Shown here in pieces: positions 1-8,960 of a stretch of DNA of 44,706 bases. The stretch is from JAYRWD01 sp041918255. Lineage in GTDB: Bacteria; Patescibacteriota; Dojkabacteria; B142; WJKM01. The stretch's first letter is position 1. Every line of letters starts with the position of its first letter. Where the stretch lies: contig JAYRWD010000044.1 in the NCBI GenBank assembly GCA_041918255.1, forward strand, positions 1 through 44,706, in the 5' to 3' direction. The translations under genes and the position numbers were made by a program. The notes beneath the pieces are model-generated. The model had not been told where the DNA came from. It ran no database searches and saw nothing but the letters and a program-made list of their open reading frames with translations.

Positions 1-26
1 ATATATATATATATATATATTAAAAT
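1..26 (+). promoter_or_regulatory. (AT)10 tract, probable (TA)n-spacer promoter cut by the window edge
   Basis: Positions 1-20 are ten perfect AT units, followed by TAAAAT (21-26), with TATTAA at 18-23 as a possible -10 box. A -35 box would lie outside the window. The tract resembles four complete promoters in this window (29968-29994, 32009-32035, 43250-43278, 44574-44598), where a TA-repeat tract fills most of the space between a TTGAC(A/G) box and a TATA(A/C)T-like box ahead of an orphan small gene. Here the tract is the longest of the set. Calling it a promoter is an inference from the other copies. Confidence 0.45.
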
Positions 27-90
27 CAAAAAAATTAGGTTAAATGTCAAACAACCAATTTATCTTATTTTCATTTTTACAAATTTAACG

Positions 91-411
91 ATGGGAGGTG
101 AAACGAGAACGTGGGCTGATTTCAAATCAGCCTATAAATCTGAAGTATTAGGGGGTGGGTACATCACACAACAACTTTTAGATATGTTAGGGACTCAAGA
201 CCCAAGATTAGCGCTAGACCAGTGGTGGGCGTCGAGGAGAACAGGACAGGGATGGCAAGTTGTTGTATGTCCCATTAGCGGACTAAAAGAAACTGCTGAT
301 ATGTTTTTAGATGTTCGAAGGTTTGTAGTAGAAAAACATGTTGCCTATAGAATTACTGGTTATAATCCAAGAAATTTTGGCAGTGGCAGGTACGATAATG
401 GATATTATTAA
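91..411 (+). CDS. orphan small protein, 106 aa
   Basis: I do not recognise a family. The protein is soluble-looking, with no signal peptide or membrane segment, and has an aromatic, charged N-terminal half (WADFKSAYK, QWWASRR), one cysteine (VVVCPISG) and a Gly/Tyr-rich tail (GSGRYDNGYY). The ATG at 91 follows an AT-rich leader without a Shine-Dalgarno box. A 14-codon ORF (44-88) lies between the (AT)10 tract and this start and may be chance. A second orphan gene begins 60 bp downstream on the same strand, so the two may be co-transcribed. Codon usage looks less AT-biased than in the neighbouring housekeeping genes. Coding status rests on length, the start context and the shared promoter pattern. 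Confidence 0.5.
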   Translation: MGGETRTWADFKSAYKSEVLGGGYITQQLLDMLGTQDPRLALDQWWASRRTGQGWQVVVCPISGLKETADMFLDVRRFVVEKHVAYRITGYNPRNFGSGRYDNGYY

Positions 412-471
412 CCCAAGAACTAAAAACAGCGCTTAAGCGAATTTCACCTCAAATTTTTAAGGAAAATAACT

Positions 472-783
472 ATGGAACCTGATGAGTTATTTGTAGTTTT
501 CGCAGAATCTGCTTCACCTTTAAGTGGTCAACGTGTTACCTTAATTGGATTCGTCAATGCAACAGGTAGACTGGTTAAATATCAGAACTATGGACCACCT
601 ATATGTTACGGGTGTCCCCTTGCCAGATTAGGTCTGAGTGAAGGGGGTTGCGTGCACATCCCAGGACAACCATTAAGAATGGCAGATGGCTACCCGCTTA
701 ATCCAAGAGCAGCTTGTGCAAAGTTAACCAAAGGTAAGTCGGTCAGTGTCAACTATGGAGGAGACGTAGTAAGTTTACAATAA
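472..783 (+). CDS. orphan small cysteine-containing protein, 103 aa
   Basis: No family is recognised. The N-terminal half reads like a small beta-rich domain (DELFVVFAESASPLSG, VTLIGFVNATG). It is followed by clustered cysteines, PPICYGCPLARLG then GGCVHIPG and later RAACAKL, so the spacing is C-x2-C-x10-C. This could bind a metal, although only three closely spaced cysteines and one nearby histidine are seen. There is no signal peptide. ATG start, no Shine-Dalgarno box. It lies 60 bp behind the 106-aa orphan and probably shares its (AT)n-containing promoter. The orphan at 31583-31981 has a loosely comparable C-x2-C-x4-C cluster, but I cannot show homology. Confidence 0.5.
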   Translation: MEPDELFVVFAESASPLSGQRVTLIGFVNATGRLVKYQNYGPPICYGCPLARLGLSEGGCVHIPGQPLRMADGYPLNPRAACAKLTKGKSVSVNYGGDVVSLQ

Positions 784-825
784 AAGCAGACGTAATAACG
801 AGATTACTATTCACGATTCGATAAG

Positions 826-1503
826 TTATTCCAAGAGTTTTATTATTTTCCCATGTATTTCCTCAATACCCATCATCTCGCTCCCCTTCATACACTCAAT
901 TAACTTCCAGTGTCTTATTTTGTGGCAGAGATATTTGTAAACTTGTGCCGCTCGGTGAGTATGCTCCTTATGTTCCTCGGCAATATCTCTTCTTTTCGCG
1001 TATTTTTTCTTTCTTTCCCTCGAGCCAAATGCCAATTCACGAGCCTTAGCTGGATCAACCCATAGCACTATGACCAAATCCTCTTTCACAAAATGCATGT
1101 GTTTATAAGCGGCATTTGTAATCCAACGCAGGTATCTACTTTTCTCTTTACTAGTCCAGAACTTCGCGGTTTGATGTGCCATAGAGGAAGTGACGTATCT
1201 ATTTGAAAGAACCCAGTATCCTTTATCTAACCAAATCCTGATATCTGTATTCATAGCAGCTTGGTCCAATAAATATATCGGCGAAACTAAATATGGATCA
1301 ACACTTTCTAATTCCCCGAAGTCGCCGTTTAGGAATCTGCCAACCAATCTTCCCCAAAATTTCGTATATTGCGGAAAATCCAAAGTTTTTACAGTTACAC
1401 CCTTCAATTCTAAGTATTCTCGAAGTTTATGAAGCTGGGTCGTTTTGCCCGACCCATCGGTTCCTTCGATCACGATGAATTTACCACGTTTAGGTTTGGT
1501 CAT
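826..1503 (-). CDS. tmk: thymidylate kinase (dTMP kinase)
   Basis: Phosphorylates dTMP to dTDP with ATP, the step after thymidylate synthase. At 225 aa it has the usual family length. The N-terminus carries the P-loop IEGTDGSGKTTQ (about residues 13-24), and further on the substrate region has SNRYVTSS, the place of the usual DRY motif. A basic lid-like stretch (GSRERKKKYAKRR) lies near residue 160. ATG start with an AT-rich leader and no Shine-Dalgarno box. It is divergent from the large alpha-2-macroglobulin gene across a 258-bp gap. It belongs functionally with thyX, dcd and the DHFR-family gene about 8-12 kb away. A relaxed-specificity deoxynucleoside monophosphate kinase is the main alternative. 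Confidence 0.85.
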   Translation of the reverse strand: MTKPKRGKFIVIEGTDGSGKTTQLHKLREYLELKGVTVKTLDFPQYTKFWGRLVGRFLNGDFGELESVDPYLVSPIYLLDQAAMNTDIRIWLDKGYWVLSNRYVTSSMAHQTAKFWTSKEKSRYLRWITNAAYKHMHFVKEDLVIVLWVDPAKARELAFGSRERKKKYAKRRDIAEEHKEHTHRAAQVYKYLCHKIRHWKLIECMKGSEMMGIEEIHGKIIKLLE

Positions 1504-1761
1504 AGTTGATAAGGCTTTTAAATATTAATTTATTTTGCAGCATGTTTGGTTATAAGCAGAATGCTTTAAATAAGTCTACCGGAACAACAACATTAAAATA
1601 AAAACATATTTCGAAATGAATAAATTATCTTTACTTCGATTCTATACCAATATAAAATTGATCATTAACCTACTACAGACGTTATTATTAACGACATATC
1701 TGTTTTAAATAATAAATGGCAATAGTCTGATTGAAGCTTTTAAAATTTTAACTCAAATGCC

Positions 1762-4700
1762 ATGGAAAAAAACCAGAAAGAAACAGTAAACTTCACAGTT
1801 CCTGTATTGAAAAAGACATATACCCTTAGCAAGCCAACATTTCTCATCATATGCGGGACTCTTGGCCTAATTTCTTTAAGTATCATATCCATTTCTCTTG
1901 CGCTTACGTTCATAAACCAAGACAGCAATACTGCCTCAGAAAATATTAAATACCTCAACGCAAAACCTACAGACATCTCCATAGAGCCTCTAAACCCTGA
2001 TCCTATGGGAATAGAGCCCAATGCGAAATTTATCTTGAAAACAAAGATTGATTTAGATCAGAAGGCTCTCGCAAGTACACTAAAAACCGAACCTAAGGTT
2101 GATGTGAAAATCCAGAAACGGAACTCACAGGAATATGAAATCGATTTAAGTTCAAGTCTTGAACCCGATCAGATACTAAAATTCATACTTCCAGTAAAAT
2201 CCCAAGAAACAGGCGAAGAGATTTCAATTACCCAAGATCTTTCTTGGGCATTTCAGACGAAAAATAAGTTCAGAATTCTGGGTTCCTTGCCAGACGATAA
2301 AGCTCAATATGTGCCGGTTGATAGCGGAATAGAGATTACTTTTAGCCATGAAGGAGTATCAAATCTAGCCCCTTTTTTTGAGATATCTCCGCCTACCAAG
2401 GGTAAATTTGAAATCCATGATAGAACGGTCGTATTTGTCCCCGAATCTTTAAAAGCTTCTACTCTATATACTGTCAAAATCAAACCAGGAGCGAGTATCC
2501 CTGATACAGACCTATTGATTGACGATGAATATTTATTCCAATTTGAAACAGCACCCGAATCGAATGCGAACAGTCAAACGCCCCCGACCCTTTATCTTTA
2601 TAGAAATTTAAACGAGTTCTTGAGCAGTGATAAACCAGTTTTTTCTGTTGCGCAAAATGAGCGACTCACAAATATTAGTGCCAAAGTATTCCGGCTTAAC
2701 GATATAAATGATTACATAGAAATACTAAACTCAGGGACAGATGTTCCAGAATGGGCGTACTTTAATAAAGAATTGACTTTTGACTCCTCAAAATATCCAA
2801 TCTACGCTACCTACGAAAATCTTCATATTGAAGGTTCGGAGTATGGCGGTTATATTGTTTTCCCCGAATCATTGCCCATAGGCTACTACGCCTTAGAATT
2901 TGAATATAATCAAACCCTAACGACAAAGTCGTTATTTCAAGTATCTAATCTAGCTTCTTACTTCCTAGATACCGATACAGAATCTCTGGTCTGGACAATA
3001 GACGCCAATACTTCCACTCCCGCGGCAGGAGTTTCGGTACGTTTAAATTCTCCTTCATCAAAAGAAGCAGGCAAAACAGGAGCTGACGGCATTCTCAAAT
3101 TCGAAAGAGACAAGGATAAGGATAGATATGTATTCCTTCAACGCGAAAAAGACGAAGAACTCATATTGCCGATAAAAGACACTTATGGAGGATACGATCC
3201 CTACAGCAGTTCATATCGAAATTGGGGAAAAAGCGATGATTATTGGAGCAACTTATACTTAGATAGAGACTTATACCTTCCAACCGACACCGTGCATATC
3301 TGGGGTCTTGCTGAAAGCAGAAACATTTCAGCGCAAGCATCGGAGATAAAAGCAAAAATTACCAAATATGATTACACCGATTTCTACGGCTCCAATATCA
3401 CTATTGCGGAAAAAGTTTTAAAGTTGTCACCCATATATACTTTTACCGATCAACTAAGCTTCGAAAATCTTGAATCAGGATATTATAATCTCGTAATTGT
3501 GGATGGAAAGGATGAGCATATTATGACTCGAAGTTTTTCAATCGCTCCATATGTTAAACCCGCGTACAGGATATCCGTCTCCACCGACAAAAATTTTTAC
3601 TTTTGGGATGAAGATATAAAGGTAAAGGGACTTGTAACTTTCTTTGAAGGATCACCCGTGAATAATCTAGAACTTAGACGTTCCGGAGCCGAGGAAACAT
3701 TCAGGACAAACACTAAAGGAGAATTTCAAATTAACTATACACCAGAAAGACGAAAAGACTATTCCGAACCAGCTACAGCTTATATAGATATTAGTCCTGT
3801 CAACGCTGAAGAAGGCGACATCATTGGAAGAGCTTACGCGAAAGTTTTTAATAACAAAATCCATCTTGATTCAAAAATTGATAAGACCGAAAGCAAAGCT
3901 AACCTAAAAGTCGGTCTTCATGATATTGATCTTACAAAACTTAACTATGGAAATCCAGATGGGCCAGGTGACTATCTAGGAAAACCTTTGCCTAATAAAG
4001 AAATCCTTATAAGCGTCAGAGAGCAATGGTACGACAAAATTGAAACTGGTCAAAGCTACGATTATATAAACAAAATAAATCGAAAAACATACAACTATGT
4101 GGAAAGGGAAAATTTTATCGAAAATATCAAAATATCCACAAACTCCGCGGGAGAAGCCAATTATGAATTCCCAATTGATGAAGATAAATTCTATAAAATA
4201 AACATTTCCACAACGGACTCTGATAATTCACCCATTACTGAAACAGAATATCTTAGCGGCTATTTCTACCGTTCTTTTTGGAATGGAGAAGATCAATATA
4301 ACTTAAGCGTAAATTTCAGAGATGATCTAAAATTGAACGAACGGGTGGATGTTGATATTTTGCTAAACAACCAACCGGCTCCAAAGAACCAACCCTATCT
4401 TTTTTTCACCGCTCAGAGAGGCCTAATTGACACCTATACATCCTCAGCTCCAAATTTTTCCTTTGATTTCGCGCAAAGACATATCCCAAATATTTATCTC
4501 CGGGGCGTTACATTTGATGGAAAAACTTTTTCTAGCACCTACGATCGAAACTTTAAATTCAATGAGGAGGAAAGACGCCTAGAAATAAAAGTAAACACAG
4601 ATAAAGAACACTACGAACCTAAAGAAAAAATTAGTCTTACATCAAAGATTGTCGATATTTTCGGAAAAATTCACACAGGAGAAATTAATATTAGCGTTGT

Positions 4701-7086
4701 TGATGAGGCACTTTTCAAACTAAATGACCATAGGGCTGACCCGCTGCCACAAGTTTATGGAAATGTAGCCGATGGAATAAATCATGTTTACATGTCTCAC
4801 CAAATACCAGAACAAACCGGTGGAGGGACAGGAGATGCATGCTTTTTGCCTGGAACAGAAATTCTTATGGCAGATGGGACAACAAAAATGATTGAGGACG
4901 TAAAAAAGGGTGATGAAATCCTTACCAGAGAAAACGAAATATCAAACAAATTGGTGGCTTCGGAAGTAATAAACACACTGGCGCATAGATCCTCAGGATA
5001 TCTACTAATTAATGACCGCCTTAGAGTTACACCCGTGCATGTTGTCTTTATCGATGGCCGTTGGATTTACGCCAGAGACGCAAAGATCGGACAACATCTC
5101 ATGGATTTAAACGGCGATTGGTTAGAAATCAAGTCAATCAAAAGTTATGCCTATGGCGACACTGTTTACAATCTTGAGACCCAAGATACTCACACCTTTT
5201 TCGCAGATGGGTATTATGTACATAACAATAAGGGGGGAAGGGAATACTTTGTAGACACTGCATTTTTCGGTAGTTCGATGACAGATGACAAAGGAATGGC
5301 AACATTTGAATTTAACGCGCCTGATAATCTTACTTCGTGGAGGGTTACCGCTCAAGCCATTTCTGATGATTTATTTGTAGGCGACACCACGTACAATTTC
5401 AACGTAAAGCTTCCATTCTTTCTTGATGTTGTCATCAATGATACATACTTAGTTGGAGATCGACCGCAGATTAAGCTCCGTTCCTTTGGAGAATCATTAA
5501 ATCCAGATCAAAAAATTGATTATGTTATTCGCGCTCCCTCCTTAAATTTGGACGAACAGGTATTATCATCGAAAAAGGTCGGCGAAGACGCGTTCTTTGA
5601 ACTACCTACACTCACCGAAGGTGAACACGCCATTACTTTTGAAGCTGAGCATGGTGAGTTTCGGGATCAATTAACAAAGAAATTTATTGTGTTGAAATCA
5701 TATTCTAACTTAGAAGAAACTGAATTCGTTGAATACAAAGAAGGCATTTCAATCAAAGGCAACGAGGTCGGTTTTACGAAAGTGATTTTATCGGATTTAA
5801 ATGGTGGAGAATTATATCGAAACACCTATGATCTGACTCGAAGTTGGGGGAGCAGAATTGATCAAATTTTAGCAAGGGAAATAGCGAGAAAAATAATAGC
5901 AAAACAGTTTGGAGAGGAGATTTATTCTTGGGATGAAAATCTAAACTCCCCAGCCTACCAGTCGGGTGGCATTCGTCTATTACCCTATGGGGCTACTGAT
6001 TTAGAATTAAGCGCCAAGATAGCTGACATGGTCCCCGAAAAATTCGACCGAAGCAGTCTTATTGTTTATTTTATGAACATCATAAACAAAAAGGACGAAT
6101 CTCTCGAAAGAAAGATACTCGGGCTATATGGATTAGCCTCTTTGGGAGAACCGATTTTGCTACAAGCAAATTACTTTGAAAACAAATACACTTTAACGCC
6201 TAGTGACGAGGTTGTAATGGCTCTTGCTTACGCGAAACTAGGTGACAAAGAAAAGGCTAGACTGACTTATTTCAAGGTATTAAACCAATACGGCCAGAAC
6301 GGTGATAATAAAATATATATTAAATTGGGAGAGAATCAATATCAGAATAATTCTATTACAGCGAAAATGCTTAGGCTTGGTTCAATATTAAACGAGTCAA
6401 ATGCCCGTGATATCTATAATTATCTGGAAAGCATACAAACTGACCTTCTAACTCTTCTGGAACAAGCAATGTACCTTTGGGAATTGCAGGGACGAATTAC
6501 AACCCCACCTACGACCTTTGAATACGAAGGAAAAAAATTTAAACTTGAAAATGGCAAATCAGAAATAATCATGATCCAACAAAAAGACTTAGCAAACTTT
6601 AAGCTCGAAAATGTGAATGGAAGAGTAGGAATACTTTCCGTATTCTCAGACGAGCTCAAGGATGATGATTATGAGAAAATGAATTCGAATTTGAAACTAA
6701 AGAGGACCTATTTTGTCGATGATAAACCCACAAATACATTCAAAGAGTCCGATTTGGTCAAAATACAAATCGATTTTGTGTTAGACGGAAAGGAAAGCTG
6801 CTACCAGATCAATGACTATCTACCCTCTGGTATGAAAGCTATAACACAGCCTAGAGTCTATAATCCAGAATATTACTATAAGACTAGATGGTATCCAATT
6901 AGTGTTGAAGGCCAAAAAGTTTCGTTTTGCGTGTACGCGCAGAGTAGTATCGGGAGTCCTATTATTTACTTCGCGAGAATAACTAATAAGGGAGAATTTA
7001 AAGCTGAATCAACGACAATCCAGAATATGTCAAATCTAAAAAATTATAATCAGCTAAGAGAGACACAAAATATAACAATAGAATAG
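1762..7086 (+). CDS. membrane-anchored alpha-2-macroglobulin-like protein with inserted Hint (intein-like) domain
   Basis: 1774 aa. One hydrophobic anchor lies at residues 27-51, with no lipobox, so the body is expected outside the membrane. Macroglobulin-like beta domains follow, including the MG2-type motif YLDRDLYLPTDTVHIWG, then an Ig-like domain with NTDKEHYEPKEKISL and VVDEALFKL. The A2M domain starts after residue about 1157 (REYFVDTAFFGSS, FNAPDNLTSWRVTAQAIS). A helical thioester-type domain follows at about 1350-1600, but its GCxEQ site reads WGSRIDQ with Ser1364, so no thioester can form. Residues 1027-1156 are an intein-like Hint domain sitting just before the A2M domain, near where the bait region of classical A2Ms lies. 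Bacterial A2Ms are thought to trap foreign proteases. This one cannot do so covalently. ATG at 1762, no Shine-Dalgarno box, TTTAAAATTTTAA just upstream. Confidence 0.9.
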   Translation: MEKNQKETVNFTVPVLKKTYTLSKPTFLIICGTLGLISLSIISISLALTFINQDSNTASENIKYLNAKPTDISIEPLNPDPMGIEPNAKFILKTKIDLDQKALASTLKTEPKVDVKIQKRNSQEYEIDLSSSLEPDQILKFILPVKSQETGEEISITQDLSWAFQTKNKFRILGSLPDDKAQYVPVDSGIEITFSHEGVSNLAPFFEISPPTKGKFEIHDRTVVFVPESLKASTLYTVKIKPGASIPDTDLLIDDEYLFQFETAPESNANSQTPPTLYLYRNLNEFLSSDKPVFSVAQNERLTNISAKVFRLNDINDYIEILNSGTDVPEWAYFNKELTFDSSKYPIYATYENLHIEGSEYGGYIVFPESLPIGYYALEFEYNQTLTTKSLFQVSNLASYFLDTDTESLVWTIDANTSTPAAGVSVRLNSPSSKEAGKTGADGILKFERDKDKDRYVFLQREKDEELILPIKDTYGGYDPYSSSYRNWGKSDDYWSNLYLDRDLYLPTDTVHIWGLAESRNISAQASEIKAKITKYDYTDFYGSNITIAEKVLKLSPIYTFTDQLSFENLESGYYNLVIVDGKDEHIMTRSFSIAPYVKPAYRISVSTDKNFYFWDEDIKVKGLVTFFEGSPVNNLELRRSGAEETFRTNTKGEFQINYTPERRKDYSEPATAYIDISPVNAEEGDIIGRAYAKVFNNKIHLDSKIDKTESKANLKVGLHDIDLTKLNYGNPDGPGDYLGKPLPNKEILISVREQWYDKIETGQSYDYINKINRKTYNYVERENFIENIKISTNSAGEANYEFPIDEDKFYKINISTTDSDNSPITETEYLSGYFYRSFWNGEDQYNLSVNFRDDLKLNERVDVDILLNNQPAPKNQPYLFFTAQRGLIDTYTSSAPNFSFDFAQRHIPNIYLRGVTFDGKTFSSTYDRNFKFNEEERRLEIKVNTDKEHYEPKEKISLTSKIVDIFGKIHTGEINISVVDEALFKLNDHRADPLPQVYGNVADGINHVYMSHQIPEQTGGGTGDACFLPGTEILMADGTTKMIEDVKKGDEILTRENEISNKLVASEVINTLAHRSSGYLLINDRLRVTPVHVVFIDGRWIYARDAKIGQHLMDLNGDWLEIKSIKSYAYGDTVYNLETQDTHTFFADGYYVHNNKGGREYFVDTAFFGSSMTDDKGMATFEFNAPDNLTSWRVTAQAISDDLFVGDTTYNFNVKLPFFLDVVINDTYLVGDRPQIKLRSFGESLNPDQKIDYVIRAPSLNLDEQVLSSKKVGEDAFFELPTLTEGEHAITFEAEHGEFRDQLTKKFIVLKSYSNLEETEFVEYKEGISIKGNEVGFTKVILSDLNGGELYRNTYDLTRSWGSRIDQILAREIARKIIAKQFGEEIYSWDENLNSPAYQSGGIRLLPYGATDLELSAKIADMVPEKFDRSSLIVYFMNIINKKDESLERKILGLYGLASLGEPILLQANYFENKYTLTPSDEVVMALAYAKLGDKEKARLTYFKVLNQYGQNGDNKIYIKLGENQYQNNSITAKMLRLGSILNESNARDIYNYLESIQTDLLTLLEQAMYLWELQGRITTPPTTFEYEGKKFKLENGKSEIIMIQQKDLANFKLENVNGRVGILSVFSDELKDDDYEKMNSNLKLKRTYFVDDKPTNTFKESDLVKIQIDFVLDGKESCYQINDYLPSGMKAITQPRVYNPEYYYKTRWYPISVEGQKVSFCVYAQSSIGSPIIYFARITNKGEFKAESTTIQNMSNLKNYNQLRETQNITIE
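4840..5229 (+). other. Hint/intein-like autoprocessing domain within the A2M-like protein
   Basis: Residues 1027-1156 of the 1774-aa protein. Block A is CFLPGTEILMADG followed by MIEDVKKGDEIL. Block B is RVTPVHVVF, with the conserved T-x2-H. The C-terminal end is VYNLETQDTHTFF then YYVHNN. The Cys1 nucleophile and the terminal His-Asn are present, and there is no homing endonuclease (about 130 aa, mini-intein size). The residue after VHN is Asn and then Lys, not Cys, Ser or Thr, so ordinary protein splicing is unlikely. Bacterial intein-like (BIL) domains of this kind are known to cleave at one or both ends. A glycine-rich linker (TGGGTGDA) precedes Cys1 and NKGGREYF follows, so both ends are in flexible linkers. 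Confidence 0.88.
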
Positions 7087-7117
7087 AAGAAGGGGTCTGG
7101 ATATTTATTGATATTTT

Positions 7118-7149
7118 TCAGTATTCTACTGATTTGTGTGTTGTTTTTT
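7118..7149 (+). terminator. weak Rho-independent terminator after the A2M gene
   Basis: A perfect 6-bp stem, TCAGTA-TTC-TACTGA (7118-7132), is followed by a T-rich run TTTGTGTGTTGTTTTTT. It lies 32 bp past the A2M stop and before the convergent ABC gene end. The stem is low in G+C, so termination strength is doubtful. Confidence 0.4.
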
Positions 7150-7202
7150 AAACCTTCTTCAAAGGCAAACTTTCCATCTTTGAGTTTGGCCATGAAATAA
7201 GC

Positions 7203-8960
7203 TTAAACCTTAGTTTTAAGAGCTAACTCCCCATAATTCGTTTCTCTAAGAATAACTCCACCCTCAACAACCAATATTCTATCAGTAAAATTTAAAGAAT
7301 GAATCCGATGCGCCACGAAAAAGATTGTACCTCTCGTGCCCATAAAGTCCAAAAGCTGAGTCAAAAAACTTTTTTCAGTTTCCAAATCAAGTTGGCTAGT
7401 AGCCTCATCCAAAATTAATATTTCAGGTTTCTTGATCAAAGCCCTTGCGATACCGACTCTCTGTCTCTCACCACCTGATAACTTATAACCCTTTTCTCCA
7501 ACAATGGTCTTTAGTTTATCAGGTAGTTTTCCTACCAGTTCGTTTAACTGGGCAACCCTCAATACATCTGCAAATAACCCAGTCGAAACAGAATTACCAA
7601 GTGTAATATTCTCTTCAAGGCTCAGATTAAAAAGCTCGGTATCTTGCACGACAAAGGATATTCGCTTCGCCCTCTCAGACCTATTGATATCCCTGACTAA
7701 TAAACCATCTATAGAATACTTACCATTTTGTGGCGGATAGATTCCAGCAAGTATCTTTGCTAAAGTAGATTTTCCACCTCCCGATGTTCCTACTATTCCG
7801 ACCTTTTCTCCTCGTTTAAAAAGTAAACTAGCACTTATTAAACCTGATTCACGAGAAGCATCGTATATATAACTGACGTTATCCAGCCTTAACTCTTCCC
7901 AGCCGATAGGAAAAGTTTGGGTATCATGGAAATCTTCTTTTAAATCCAAAGTTTGGAAGAGTCTATCAACTTTTGTTCTTTTGTCGATTACATCATTAAT
8001 TACATCCGACACCCTAGAGATTCCCTCACGTATCTTTTCAAAATATGCGTAAAATAGAGCAATCGCGCCGACACTGATTAGCTGATATTTTATTCCATAT
8101 CCCAAAATAAGGAAAAAGCATATATAACTAAATCCATTGATAATCTGAAACACTTTCCATTTGCCGATTCCTAAATTAATCAGCGCTATTCTTTGTTCTT
8201 TTACCCAAGACTCGCTATCGCGAATAGCACTATTCATTAAATCCTTGCCCGCATTCACACGTACGGTCAAGATATTTGATGTACCCTCTATCATTCGGCC
8301 CGAGGCATTTTCGTCAGCTTTGCTATATTCTATGTTTAACTGATAATTTCTGTAATAGTAATACCTTTCGGTTAACAGGAATAGAAGTATGTAAAAACCA
8401 AAGAAAATACCAATGTGGTAATTAATAAATAATGAGACAAGTACAACGCCGAGCAGACTAACAACCGCGACTGTTATACCTTCAGAATTGTAAATAAGTC
8501 TCATCAGCTCATATACCGCCTCAGACGCATTATTAACTTTCTTAACTTTATTTCCCGCCATTTCACTCTCGTGCCATTTCAGAGGAAGTTCGAGAAGTCT
8601 ATCAAAAGATTCGAGATTCATTCTATACACTGTCTCGGAATTTATTACACCCATTCTGTATTTCGCATTCAACCGTATGATGCTCACGACTATGTGTAGT
8701 AAACCTAGTAAAACAATAACCCCTAAAATAGGGTTTAAAGTATCTCCGGGCGTATATACAGCAAAGAAGTCAATAATCTTAGCAAACAATATAGGCGGCA
8801 CCAGTTCGTAGGAATATACCAAGAGTATACAAGTCATCCAGAAAACAAACTTTTTTTTATCCGGCCCAATTTGATACCAAATATATCTGAAGATTCTAGG
8901 CCAACTTAATAAACTCACATTTTCCTTTTCTGGAGCAAACTTCTTCATAATCTTTTTCAT
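7203..8960 (-). CDS. ABC transporter, fused permease and ATPase (exporter half-transporter)
   Basis: 585 aa. The N-terminal half has about six membrane segments (for example FWMTCILLVYSYELVPPILF and ILGVIVLLGLLHIVVSII) preceding a nucleotide-binding domain. Walker A is GTSGGGKSTLA (about residue 390), the signature is LSGGERQRVG (about 495), Walker B is ILILDEATSQLD (about 517) and the switch is VAHR. This is the layout of homodimeric type I exporters of lipids, peptides or drugs. The substrate cannot be read from sequence. Its start overlaps the stop of the DHFR-family gene by 4 bp (ATGA), so the two are translationally coupled in a leftward operon. It converges with the A2M gene. Confidence 0.9.
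   Translation of the reverse strand: MKKIMKKFAPEKENVSLLSWPRIFRYIWYQIGPDKKKFVFWMTCILLVYSYELVPPILFAKIIDFFAVYTPGDTLNPILGVIVLLGLLHIVVSIIRLNAKYRMGVINSETVYRMNLESFDRLLELPLKWHESEMAGNKVKKVNNASEAVYELMRLIYNSEGITVAVVSLLGVVLVSLFINYHIGIFFGFYILLFLLTERYYYYRNYQLNIEYSKADENASGRMIEGTSNILTVRVNAGKDLMNSAIRDSESWVKEQRIALINLGIGKWKVFQIINGFSYICFFLILGYGIKYQLISVGAIALFYAYFEKIREGISRVSDVINDVIDKRTKVDRLFQTLDLKEDFHDTQTFPIGWEELRLDNVSYIYDASRESGLISASLLFKRGEKVGIVGTSGGGKSTLAKILAGIYPPQNGKYSIDGLLVRDINRSERAKRISFVVQDTELFNLSLEENITLGNSVSTGLFADVLRVAQLNELVGKLPDKLKTIVGEKGYKLSGGERQRVGIARALIKKPEILILDEATSQLDLETEKSFLTQLLDFMGTRGTIFFVAHRIHSLNFTDRILVVEGGVILRETNYGELALKTKV

Noticed and set aside
44..88. 14-codon ORF between the (AT)10 tract and the first gene, possible leader peptide
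   Set aside because: It is too short to judge, has no attenuator-like structure after it and is not matched at the other TA promoters.
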